A DNA stretch of 64,000 nt. It comes from Pestalotiopsis fici W106-1. Its lineage: Eukaryota; Ascomycota; Sordariomycetes; Amphisphaeriales; Sporocadaceae. Under the pieces are notes generated by a model. The model did not search any database. It saw only the letters and a list, made by a program, of their open reading frames with translations, and had not been told where the DNA came from. The stretch covers positions 3,555,022-3,619,021 of the forward strand of contig NW_006917091.1 of assembly GCF_000516985.1 (NCBI RefSeq), written 5' to 3'. Positions 1 to 10,370 of the stretch are shown piece by piece; positions within the stretch are counted from its first letter, which is position 1; the number at the start of each line of letters is the position of its first letter. Position numbers and translations under genes: made by a program.

Positions 1-758
1 CCCCCAAATCGAGGATGGTGAAGATACGAATCGAGAACCGCTACACCAATTAAATAGCAGGATCGGCACCAGGCAGAAATAATGAATCAATACTCCGGCA
101 GGCAATGTTTCGCAAGTGTTGCCGATGAATGCATTTTCATAATAGCATATTTACATTGCCCTTTGATTTTGAAATAGAAGAGCCAATCAGCTCTAATGAT
201 TGTGAATCTTCAGGAAAATGGGATGGATGCACTGCAAAGGCAGGGGAACTATTGAATCCTTCGCAGTCCATACTGCCCATTATCAGTCAACTGCTGCTGC
301 CCCCACTTTCACAGGTAAGTTGCGACGACTCAACAACTCTGATTGTTACTAGTAGAGAAGAAATTCTTGGGTCAAGAGAAGGACGACGAGAGATGTTTGA
401 TGCCGGGGAATTTATTTCATGCGCCACGCATCCTTCGTATATTTCCCGTACATCTCACTGACCTGCATAGTCCATGTAAATGGCATTTGACCATGTGCCA
501 AGTCATGACCACGGGCTGCATGTCAGCGACGTCTTGTTGGAAGGCGGCCAATTGCGGCCGTAGAACTGCTCACGGCCCAATATCCTTACGTATCCTTTAG
601 CGCCAAGACCAAGGCTGCGCCTCTAAAGTCCCTAAATTACTAGGGTCAATTCGTTAGCAGCGATTACCCAAAAGCCCCCATGGGTCTTTCTGCTGCCTGC
701 ATCATTTTGAGGCAATCGTGCTTCAACTTCACGAAAAATCTCCAACCCGTTGCGCCAA
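1..758. other. Left-edge spacer without a supported gene
   Basis: No reading frame here shows a recognisable domain. A 110-codon frame at 129-461 (+) is the longest. It contains a good donor-like site, GTAAGT, after the codon for Gln at about 315, so it could hold an exon of an otherwise unseen gene. I could not connect it to a second exon with sensible spacing. The segment ends as the promoter of the regulator that starts at 759. Confidence 0.5.
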
Positions 759-3196
759 ATGTCGTCTGCAGAACCCGCGCAGGAGCGGAAGGGCCCCGTG
801 AAACCTCAGCGGGTCCTCGCCTGCGTCCTGTGCCAGCAGAGAAAAGTGAAATGCGATCGAAGATTCCCCTGTGCCAATTGCAACAAGGCCGGCGCCCAAT
901 GTGTGCCTGCGGTCGCTGTCGGCCCGCGCCGCCGCCGAAGGTTTCCTGAGCGAGAACTGCTGAGTCGCCTTCGGCACTATGAAGACCTGCTGAGCAAGAA
1001 CCGCATCAAGTTCGACCCAATGCATCCAGATGAGGCAGATCATGCATCGGTTGATGCCGATGACAAGAACTCTGACCACCGGGATGACTCAAAATCAGAA
1101 TCGGAGCCGACTTCTTCTATTGCGGAGCCCTCCCCCGGAGAGAGAACTCCGACCAAATCTAGACAGTTGTAGGTAGACCATCACATGATGCCCCTCCCAT
1201 TTTCTTGGAAACAAAATGGCTTATTGTCAATAGCAATATATGGCGTGCTCTAAGTAAAAAGGTATGTTTGCCTTGTACATGATCTACCTTGTTCAATAAC
1301 TGATAACAATCCTTCCAACTAAAGACATTGGACCCAGAGAAGGGTTCCATCTATGACGACGATGATGATGAAGATGGCGACTCATCCGACGACGCTCGTG
1401 ATGTCCATGCTGAAGTGATAGCCAAGGCTTGGGATCGCACCTTTGAAGGTCGGGGCAATGACCACCTGCTTTTTGGCTCGCCCGAGTCAAACGTGGATCT
1501 CTCGACGCTGCATCCTCAACAGGCTCAGATCTTTAGGCTCTGGCAAGTATATCTTGAGAACGTCGACCCGCTTCTCAAGGTCACCCATGCGCCGACCCTC
1601 CAAGCGCGCCTCATTGATGCTGCGTGCGACACACCAAACATAAGTCCTCCTTTAGAGGCACTCATTTTCAGCATCTATGCTCTCTCCGTCATGAGTCTTG
1701 ATGACGAGAAATGTCTCGAGCTATTTGGTCTTGCCAAGACGGATCTTCTGAGCACATACAGATTTGGATGCCGACAGGCATTGCAAAACTGCAATGTTTT
1801 ACGATCCAGCGATCGTGATGCCTTGACAGCCTTGTTGCTTTACCTAGTAAGAAGATGCCTCAACTCGACAGAACGTAACTGTTCCACTGACCCGACTGTA
1901 GCTTGCTGTGCGGTCCGAGACGGATCCTCGGTCACTTTCATCCATGCTCGGTATGGCTGTCCGGGTTGCCAAACGGATTGGCATTCACAACAAAACGACA
2001 TATGAGCGCTCAGACCCCCTCGAAGCCGAGATCTCCCGGAGACTCTGGTGGTCACTAGTTATGTTCGACAACCGCATCTGTGAGATGTTCGACTATCAGA
2101 ACTCGTCCTTGGTCCCTACGTGGGATTGTGAACTGCCCCTGAATGTCAATGACACCGACATTTGGTTGGAAATGAACAACCCTCCAGCGGCACATCAGCG
2201 ACCAACAGAAGCGCTCTTTGCTGTCGTTCGCAGCGATCTGGGCGACCTGATCCGACACAGCTCTTTCCACATCGACTATATCAATCCTCGACTGAAGGCT
2301 CTGGCCAATTACGGCAGGTTTGGCTCCATTCCCGACGCGGATAAGCTCGCAGCCCTGGAGAAGATCATTGAGGACAAGTACCTCGCATTCTGCAACCAAG
2401 AAAATCCTATTCAATTCTTGACCTTGTGGTTCACGAGAGGCTCATTTTCAAAGTCACATCTGCTGGAGTACTACTCTAGAAATACAAAAACGGAAGGGCA
2501 GCAGGCCGAATCGCGGCGCAATACCATGATTTTCCACGCCATACGGATGCTCGAGTGTGATACCAAACTCATCAATTCGCCACTAACCAGAAAGTATTGG
2601 TGGTTTGTCGAGTTCAATTTTCCATTCCCGGCTTACATGCACCTCCTTCAAGAGTTGAAACAACATCCTACGGCAGAGCATGTTATGCGATGTTGGGATG
2701 TGATGAGCAAGAATTACGAACCTCGTTCTGCTAATTTCAGAAATGGCAAGAGTCCTAGTAAGTAGAGCCCGATAACCCGTGTCTGCATTTTTGCTAACGC
2801 CAGAGGCTCTCAGTGAAAGTCATCTTCTCCCGAATGATTCTTCAAGCCTGGAGAGCTCGCGAGATGGCTATTGGGTCGGGGGCCGACCTGGGGCCTGTCC
2901 CCGGAATGGTGGCAGAGGTGAAGCGGGTAATGGACACAGAACTAATATTCCCACAACAGCAAAAGTCGGAAATCGTCAAAGCGACCATGGATCTCAACCT
3001 CAGTGGGCTTGAAATGCCACTGTCTGACCCTCTAGGCCTGGAGCCATTGCAGGGACCAGTGATCCCCAATTTTGGGACCAACTTGCCATGGAGCTACGAC
3101 GGCATCTCGCGACAAGGCGTTGTAGACGTAGGCATGGACCAACTGGATTGGACTACCATGGACTGGAATTCCATGTATCCAGGTCATGGCATTTAA
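759..3196 (+). CDS. Zn2Cys6 transcription factor with fungal-specific regulatory domain
   Basis: Five exons: 759-1168, 1234-1261, 1325-1846, 1902-2757, 2814-3196, giving 732 aa. The product is probably a nuclear DNA-binding regulator; its targets are unknown. The zinc cluster is Cys22, 25, 32, 38, 41, 48 (C-X2-C-X6-C-X5-C-X2-C-X6-C), followed by a basic linker with five consecutive arginines. An acidic run of aspartates lies after the linker. The middle region carries the fungal_trans signature: a Leu-Tyr-Leu segment, then SETDPRSLSSM and a RRLWWSLV segment. The start is the first ATG of the frame that precedes the cluster. Exon 2 is only 28 nt, but it restores the NIWRALS motif expected in this family between linker and acidic region. 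Introns are 55-65 nt. Without splicing, the gene looks frameshifted near 1160-1170. The GPI-protein gene downstream is convergent. Confidence 0.88.
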
Positions 3197-3442
3197 TCAA
3201 TAACCATACGGGGTCTCGTGGTAGATGGAGGCCGTCAATCTCTACTCTGAACACTTGATAGATTAGTCTCCACACATACATAATTTAGATATTAATTCAT
3301 CATGTATTAAACCTAGTATCACTGTGATTATCGTTTGAGCAGAGAACAGTCCACAAGCGTCCCAATCTCTGACATGCCACCCAGAAGACAAAGAAGCTAC
3401 CCCAGTACATATTCTCCGAGACCAGTGTAAAAGTCTCACGGC

Positions 3443-4329
3443 TCACAAGAAAACGGCCTGCAATACTGTGTTAGCAATTTTCTTTTCAATTACCAGATCT
3501 TGATACATGGCGTATTGTAAGCATTCGGCTGAAGACTCTTTCGACTGGTACCATGTAGAGCATTATATACTCGTGATGAAGCTAAAAACAAGGTAAAGAG
3601 TGACATGAAATCGCTTACCACGCCCATGACGCCCGCGATGGCAGCGGCACCAATGACAAAGGCTGGGTCCTTTGACGCAGCATTGCCGCCAGAAGTTCCC
3701 GTGACACCAGCTGGGGTCCCGGTCTGGGTACCAGCACCGGCGGTTGTTCCAGAGGTGCCCGTTCCGCTAGACTGGCTTCCGCCTCCTCCTACTCCTCCTA
3801 CACCTCCTCCTCCGCCGGAGGTGGTGGTCGTGGCATTGCTGCTGCCGCTGCCGGCGCTGCTGCTGCTACTACTATTACTAGCATTGCAGCCGCTGGCATA
3901 GGCACTAAGCTCCGAAGTGACCGAGGCCAGACTCGAAACGGCCGTATCGTTTGGACACGACGAGACGAGCGAGTCGATGCGCGAGCCCTCGGCGCTGAGC
4001 CACGAGGTCACGGAGCTCTCGTAGTCGGAGATCTCCGACTGCTGCGACGACGGCAGCGCGTTGATGGCCTCGCAGAGCTGCGTCGGGTTGACGCCGCCGC
4101 TGCCGCCGTTGGTGCCCGTGGCCAGCGCCGACTCGACGTAGCTGATGGCGTCGCCGGTGCCCCGGGGAAACGCGCTGAGCACAGAGGATATGCCCGCCGT
4201 GCAGTCTGCCGATTGTTGGCGGGCGGCTAGGACGCGTCCTGGCTGTGCGTCTGCCGCGTTATTGGATCCCATGACGTGGGTAGTGTAGAGCAGGCCCGTG
4301 AGGACGGCTGATACGGTCTGGTGATACAT
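3443..4329 (-). CDS. GPI-anchored-type Ser/Gly-rich cell surface protein
   Basis: Two exons on the minus strand, 4329-3619 and 3457-3443, giving 241 aa. An N-terminal signal-like segment covers about residues 1-20. The middle has four cysteines and NDT, NAS and NAT sequons. The second half is low-complexity Ser, Thr and Gly (poly-Ser, then GGGGGVGGVGGGG), typical of a cell-wall stalk. The last residues are hydrophobic (AFVIGAAAIAGVMGV), and the last four codons, Ala-Val-Phe-Leu, come from a 15-nt terminal exon. This looks like a GPI-attachment signal. The 161-nt intron (3458-3618) has a GTAAGC donor, a CTAAC branch site and a TTGCAG acceptor. Retaining it would add a polar tail ending near 3490. 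Expected location: plasma membrane or cell wall; function unknown. It resembles small fungal infection-structure or wall proteins by architecture only. Confidence 0.72.
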
Positions 4330-4373
4330 GCTGATTGCTAAGAGTCTGGTTTGACTGAATACGTGATACTTGA

Positions 4374-4381
4374 TTGTATAT
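4374..4381 (-). promoter_or_regulatory. TATA-like element before the GPI-type protein gene
   Basis: Read on the minus strand, the sequence is CTATATAC, about 45 nt upstream of the start codon. It is a plausible TATA element, but its short distance to the ATG would imply a very short leader. This call rests on sequence likeness only. Confidence 0.3.
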
Positions 4382-5122
4382 AGTAGGTGACTTTACGATG
4401 AGCAATAGGCGTCCGAAGCAGCCATGAAAATGAGAGCTGTCGAAAGAACGGGACACCACGGAAATCATATTTATACCTAGTCAACACGATGACAATATAA
4501 CGATGTCATAGTTGTGAAAATCACGATTTTACTGTCGCTAGCAATTTAGATGAAGCTTATGTTGAACAAGCCTGGCTATTCTATGGCAATGTGCCAATAA
4601 CTCTAAGTAGTATGCATATAGCACGAGCTTAAAACCCAGTAAACCATGAGACTCGTCTGGCATAATTTAATTCAAGATTTCTCCCCCATTGACTTCAAGT
4701 CCGTCCATGTGTTGAAGTATGTGGCGCCCTCGACACATTAGGAGCCAAGAGAATTTATCGGCAATTTTTAGTGAGATGAGGGGGAAAGAACGTTTCTTTA
4801 ATCGACGGACCCTCTAGGACCTGTGTTTTTGACATGTGTAATTGTTTGCGGGGGAATCAATGCCACGTGCTCAATGCTGTCACGTTCTTCAATCTCTTGG
4901 GCAGGACATGGTTCAGCACGTAGAGAAAGAAAGTCATACCCGGCGAGGGGTAATCTCATAGATCTTGTATCTAAATCTGTATATTCCACGGCCAATGAAA
5001 CTAACCATGTCTATGCGTCGTCAAATCTTATGCGAGTGCTCAGACTGTCGAGAGTAACACAATGATCCAAAATCCCCATTACGTATCTCCTTCACCATGA
5101 CAACAGAAGTAGAATATACCAA
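4382..5122. other. Spacer between GPI-type protein and DHA1 exporter genes
   Basis: About 740 bases of moderately AT-rich sequence with no domain-bearing frame. It contains the promoter side of the GPI-type protein gene and the 3' side of the exporter gene, which ends at 5123. I see no repeats or RNA genes in it. Confidence 0.5.
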
Positions 5123-6908
5123 TCAGGGTTGAAACACAAATCTCTCTCGCAGAGTCTTACCATATCTATAGAAAAGCCATGGTATAGGCACAAACAGCAG
5201 ACCCAAGAAGCCGAGGAGACTATTTCCCCAGCCAAGTCCTAGGGAAGAGTACAGCGGCGGGCCGGCCAGCGTCAGAAACGCCCCCGACAGCGTGCGGACG
5301 ACGAGGTTGGCCGCCAGCGCCGAGGCCGCAGCTTGCGGGCCAAATGCATCGACGAGGTAGAGCTGCGACGGCATGATGACGAACAGGGCACCAATGGCGA
5401 TGAGCGACGTGCCAATGATGGGGGCGATCCAGTGGACGTGGTAATACGCGGTCCAGCCGTACCAGAAGAAGCCGGCCGAGACAATGGGCGATACCCACAT
5501 CATGGTCGGAAGACGCATCTCGGGTGTGCCCTCGCCCTCGCCTTTGAGCTTGTTGTATATCCTGTCATTAGTGGCGCCAAAACCAATGATGCCAATACAG
5601 AACCCTTGAAAAAGAGGATTAGCCAGCTAGTATGGGCGAAGAAATGAACCAGATTGCGACTCTTACCTATGCCAAGACCAAGGTATGCCAATCCAGAGAG
5701 CTCTACACTAAAGCCATATTGGGTCTCAAATACCGAAGGAAACGTCGTAAACAAGAGGTAGATGAGACTAAAGACAAACGCGGAAAAGAGTGAAAGTAGA
5801 GTGACAATGGGGGAGAAAAGAAGCAGACGGGTAGGTCGGAGGATGGCTCGTATGATAATTTGACGAGCTGCTTGTTGAGTGTCGCCCTCTACAACCAGGT
5901 ACTTTTCTCCCTTTTCGCGATTGATCTTGGCCGCTTTGCGTTGAAGAAGAATCGCAGCATTGGTTTCGCGCATGACTATAAACGATAAAACAAAGACAAC
6001 CCCTGCCTGGGAATATTGTCAGTGAGAGCTCCATGATGGATGCTAGGATATAATACCAGGATGGCAATGATCCAAAATGACCAGCGCCATGAAAGGCGTT
6101 GTGCGACAAAGCCACCTATGATGGGACCAACGACCTGAATTCCCTGGTCAGTACTTTGATCTTCAGCCGAACCTCACACTGCAACATACCGGACCTAGCA
6201 GCGGGCCCATGGCCCAAACGGACATTGCCTTTCCTCTCTTCTCTGGCGTGGTAACATCTGCAATGACGGCACCGCCAATAGTCATTGGCGCTGAGCAGGC
6301 AGATCCGGCAATGAAGCGAAAGACGAAGAACATTGCCGTGTTGGTGCTAGCAGCGCAGCCGATCGTAAAGGCAATGAAAACAACATTGCAAATGTGGACT
6401 ATGGGCAGCCGTCCCTAGGTGAGGAATCAGTCGCTAGCTTTGTAAAAGCTTTCCAAAATACACCCTAAAGAGCACTCACATATACTTCCGAGAGCGGACT
6501 GATCACGAGCGGTCCTATTCCGTAGCCAACCAAGTAAATGCTGACAGTGAATGCTGCTAGAACCGAACTCGTAATGCCAAAATCTTGCACAAGTTCTCCA
6601 GCACCGGGCGCAAACATGGTAGAGGCAAGATTTCTGCAAAGGGGGGTTTGACATCAGCTTGCATCCCATCTCTGTCCGTCCCGGCCCAATTCCTTCCGAG
6701 ACAAGAGGAAATGGAAACCTTGAGCTTACCCGTACAAAGTAAACAAACTGATGAAAACAACATGCGAATTCCGTTTCAGAGATGGCCAGTTTCGAGGATT
6801 TTGAGGATCGTCTGGCCCATCCCAGTCGACTATATTGCTGCCCTGAGTTTTCTCTGCCATCTTGACGCCCATCTCTGGACCAGACTCGGCATCATCCGGG
6901 AGACCCAT
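5123..6908 (-). CDS. MFS transporter, DHA1 drug:H+ antiporter type
   Basis: Six exons on the minus strand: 6908-6730, 6633-6480, 6414-6190, 6134-6057, 6006-5667, 5604-5123, giving 485 aa. This is a plasma-membrane exporter of the 12-helix drug:proton antiporter family. Family marks are the N-terminal NPRNWPS motif before helix 1, LSEVYGR between helices 2 and 3, the FRFIAG helix, the [11 protein letters not shown] motif of helix 5, and a long central cytoplasmic loop around residues 205-255. Exon joins were chosen by GT-AG borders and phase, and the whole frame is open. It is divergent from the Zn2Cys6 regulator at 7633, with 724 bases between start codons, so that regulator is the likely local controller. 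The substrate cannot be read from sequence; efflux of toxins or drugs is typical for the family. Confidence 0.88.
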
Positions 6909-7435
6909 GTTGCAGAATATCGAGCTTGGCGGGGTGCTGACAGGCGGGAAAAGTTCCAGATATTCTGAAAAACAGGGGTTTGTCCTGTTGTTTTCACAAC
7001 AAGATTCAGTAGAAATATAACATAGACGAGAAGTACGACGAGTTTGCTCGAGAGGAAAAAAGATTCAAAAAGTACGGAAAACGTGCAGCTTAAAAGCACT
7101 TACAAGTTTTTGAGACATTGGACATTCATTATGCATCCATTGTTTGGTAAGGTGCAAGACGCTCACTATGGTATTGTCATTGAAATGAGCCCCGGAGGAA
7201 CAGCTACAAATCATATCACTAGCGATTGGCAAGTCAACCATGGCTCTTGTGTTGTGCAGCCTAATTGTTACTTTTACGAGGCACATGATGGCAACCTGCA
7301 GACATGGGGGTGGTTAGATTTCAAGGTCATAGTAGGCGAACAATCTGTTAGGAGTAGCTCTGGTAAGATCGGACACCATGATTGAGATCACCAAGCTGTC
7401 CTTTGTGTCGCGCGACGGAAGATGACTGTCCGAAA

Positions 7436-7465
7436 CCGGATGGTCGGACGGTCGGATATAATCCG
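7436..7465. promoter_or_regulatory. Cluster of CGG half-sites with an inverted CGG-N7-CCG element
   Basis: Within 30 bases there are four direct CGG triplets, at 7437, 7445, 7449 and 7453. The last forms an inverted repeat, CGGAT-ATA-ATCCG, at 7453-7465, that is CGG-N7-CCG. GGTCGGA occurs as part of the direct array. Zn2Cys6 dimers are known to bind CGG pairs in direct or inverted order. The site lies about 170 bases before the regulator start and 530 bases before the exporter start, fitting autoregulation plus exporter control, which is inference. Confidence 0.5.
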
Positions 7466-7523
7466 CGACATCTAGTGCTGACGTGCCTACAGGGAGGTGT
7501 CTTTCATTTATATGGAAGAATCG

Positions 7524-7534
7524 CCGGATGGTCG
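7524..7534 (+). promoter_or_regulatory. Second copy of the CCGGATGGTCG element
   Basis: The 11-mer CCGGATGGTCG at 7436-7446 recurs exactly here, 88 bases downstream, still inside the divergent promoter. A repeated CGG-containing word in a regulator-exporter spacer suggests a second binding site for the same protein. Confidence 0.4.
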
Positions 7535-7632
7535 ATGTACCACCTGGACGGTAAAACTCTACAATCTTCGTTTGTGAGTAGTACTCGAGTAAACGAGGTC
7601 AATACTTTGAACGTTGGTCCCTCTTCACCCCA

Positions 7633-10155
7633 ATGTCCGATGATAATAGTGGCCGTACCCGCCCTCGACCACCCCCAAATCGGCGGCGAGACAAGCCTCA
7701 GCTAAGTTGTAATTTTTGTCGTCGTGGAAAGTACGATAGCCAAAACAAACATCGAACCATACAGAATATAGTACTGACAATGTTAGACTGAAATGTGATC
7801 GTGTCCAGCCTTGCAAGAATTGTTCGCGACGGGGATTGGAAGCACAATGTGTCTTTGCGACCGCTTCCCCAACAACCGCCGGGGTCCAGAAGCGCCGGAG
7901 CGCTGGGCTCGGTTCCAGCGATGTCCAACAAAGGCTTCGCCACCTAGAAGAGCAGGTCGGCTCGATAGTGAGTGATCGCACATTGTCATCGTCCTCGCAA
8001 AGAGAGACGCCCGACATGTCCGCTCTCCCGACGCCCGTAGACTCTGGAGCGAGCAACGGTGCAGTTAGCCCATCAACAGCGTCTGCTGCCGAGCCACAGT
8101 ACCCCGACTGTTCAAATTGGTCATCCATCCTCCGTGATCTGCGCAAAGTCAACGCGCCTCTGGATTGTGCCCACAAGGCCGGAATTCCTGTACCGGGCGA
8201 AAACAAGGCTGGACCCCGGCTCCTGTACGGCTGCAGACCTGCGGCGTCCATGGATGAGCTGCTTCACGCACTCCCGCCGCGGCATCTGACCAATCGGATG
8301 GTGTCATATTACTTTAATGGACTGGACCTGTCCTCAGGTACGTGGACCACACATCTACACATTATGCTTGCTGACTAAATGTATGATTAGCCATCATCCA
8401 TGGACCGGAATTTTTGAAAGAGGTATATTGCCGCCTGTGGATATAGAATTGATCTTTTTTGACTGATGAATGTTCCTAGTATGATAATTTTTGGAAGTCG
8501 CCAGAGAATATTGCACCGCTATGGCTGGCATTATTATGTAAGTTCTGACCAGGTATTCTGCCGAAATTTCTTGATTCTTGCCCTCATTCTTGCTCAAGTA
8601 TTATATATCCAACTTCAATCACGAATTGCTGACTTGATGTCAAGACGGGATGCTTTGTACAGCAATTCAGTTTCAAAAAGCCAACCCAGAAAGTTCAGTG
8701 CTTCCCGGCGAAGATCTGGACATGTCACTCAACATTTACCGAGATAAGCTCTGTCAGTGCCTCATGTTTGGCAAATACACCCAGGGCGGACCATATGCCA
8801 TTCCAGCGCTCATCCATTACATCGTGATTGAACTTTTCGACAAGAAAGACGCCGATGACGGCACGTGGCTAGTAATGGGCCTGGTTGTCAACATTGCGCG
8901 CCGAATGAGATATCACCGAGACCCAGACCTGATCGGAAATCTCTCTCCGTACGAGTCGGAAATGCGGCGTCGTTTGTGGCGGTCCCTACTCGTCATTGAC
9001 AGCGCACTGTCGGAATCCGTCGGCGCAGAACGACTTATCCGAGAGTTTGACGCTGTGCGCGAGCCCCGGAATCTGCTCGACACCGACTTTGATGCCAGCA
9101 CGACGGTGCTGCCGCCTCCGCGACCTGACACGGAACCTACACCGATGCTCTATTGTGTGGCCAAGGGCAAGTCCCTCACGGTCTTTGGCATGGTGACGGA
9201 TCTAGTGAGCAAGCAACCATGTGACTATGCCAATGTCTTGAAATACGACTCGATGATCAGCGAATCACTGGCGAAAATGCCAAGCTGCTACAAGTGGCGG
9301 CCCTTGGAGCAGTCCATTACAGACTCACCCCAGGTCATTTGCCGGAGAATGTACCTCGAGATTGTCTATCTCAAGGCTCGTATCGTATTGCACCTAAAGT
9401 TTACCATGCCTCAAAAGGATCAAGATCGATACGCCTTCTCGCGCAAGACATTGTTTGAATCTGTCTGTAAACTTCTCGAGTTTCATCACATCTGCGACGA
9501 GGAAACGCAACCGTCTGGGCAGCTCTACGCTGCGAGGTGGAGATACTTGACCGCGGTTCATCAGAATTTCCTGCTTGCGAGCATTGCCGCCTGTTTCTAT
9601 CTCGAACACAACAAGGCGACCATGGATAAGGACGACTTGGAACTGTTCAAGAGACTTTGTCGAAGGTCACAGGGAATCGTAAGCATCTGAAAGCGACGCG
9701 CAAATAGAGAGCCTGACTGACATCTCTTGTTATAGTGGATTCGTACGAGTAGATCCTCGACGGAAGCGGCCAAAGCTTCCGAGGCTTTGAGAGTCTCTCT
9801 AGATGAGACGGACGAGACAAACACGAACCTTGAGAGCTCGACGCAGCCGGAGCTCCCCATGCCACTGGATACACCAACCGATATTTGGGACTATCAATGC
9901 CTACCCAGTAAGTCGTCTCTTGATCTTCTTCACCGAATCTTCCGCGCAATACTTAATCTACTAACACTGGCAACAGGCTACTTTGGATCATTCGACCTGC
10001 CATTTTCTTATTCCAACCTGTTTGACGGCCTTGCCGTGCCCCCAGTAGGACCCGAGCCCGCAGACAACCTACTCGTGATGCCATTGGCTGGACAAGCGGA
10101 GATATTCACAGCGCCAACGAATTGGAGTTCAGTAGACCATCGATGTGCCCAATGA
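7633..10155 (+). CDS. Zn2Cys6 transcription factor next to the DHA1 exporter
   Basis: Seven exons: 7633-7730, 7787-8337, 8391-8422, 8480-8537, 8645-9678, 9736-9907, 9977-10155, giving 707 aa. The zinc cluster is Cys26, 29, 36, 42, 45, 54 (C-X2-C-X6-C-X5-C-X2-C-X8-C), preceded by an Arg/Pro-rich stretch. Intron 1 splits the cluster. A short heptad-like segment (VQQRLRHLEEQVGSI) follows and could be a dimerisation helix. The fungal_trans domain begins after a PPRHLTNRMVSYYF segment, with the usual GPEFL, NFW and ESEMRRRLWRSL motifs. The start is the ATG just upstream of the cluster; two small exons of 32 and 58 nt are needed to keep the frame. It is divergent from the exporter at 5123-6908. Its target set is not known from sequence. 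Confidence 0.88.
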
Positions 10156-10370
10156 CAATTAGATATGTGGTCATGAGACAGTTTCTTATATTGAAAGGAA
10201 GATTTTAATTTGTCAGTCAGTGACTGATGACAGTTCTACAAAGAGGGTATCAATGGAATCAACTCCGCTATCTCGTTCCCGAACCGACTCCCAATATTTC
10301 GTGCCTGTTTATATCCTACAATGGTCTTCCATAAAGACCAGCATTGGGTATCATTCAATAAAACAACATT

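Larger units (their letters stand above)
6909..7632. promoter_or_regulatory. Bidirectional promoter of exporter and Zn2Cys6 regulator
   Basis: This 724-base spacer lies between two divergent start codons (6908 on minus, 7633 on plus). It must hold both promoters. It contains a dense group of CGG triplets, the usual half-site of Zn2Cys6 proteins, listed separately. Reading frames within it (for example 7044-7385) show no domain. Confidence 0.6.

Noticed and set aside
1160..1172. Apparent frameshift or pseudogene in the first regulator
   Set aside because: Two short introns with consensus borders and a 28-nt exon restore a single frame and a family motif.
3605..3901. Pro/Val-rich plus-strand frame opposite the GPI-type protein gene
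   Set aside because: It is the complement of the Gly/Ser-rich stalk, so its low-complexity content is expected.
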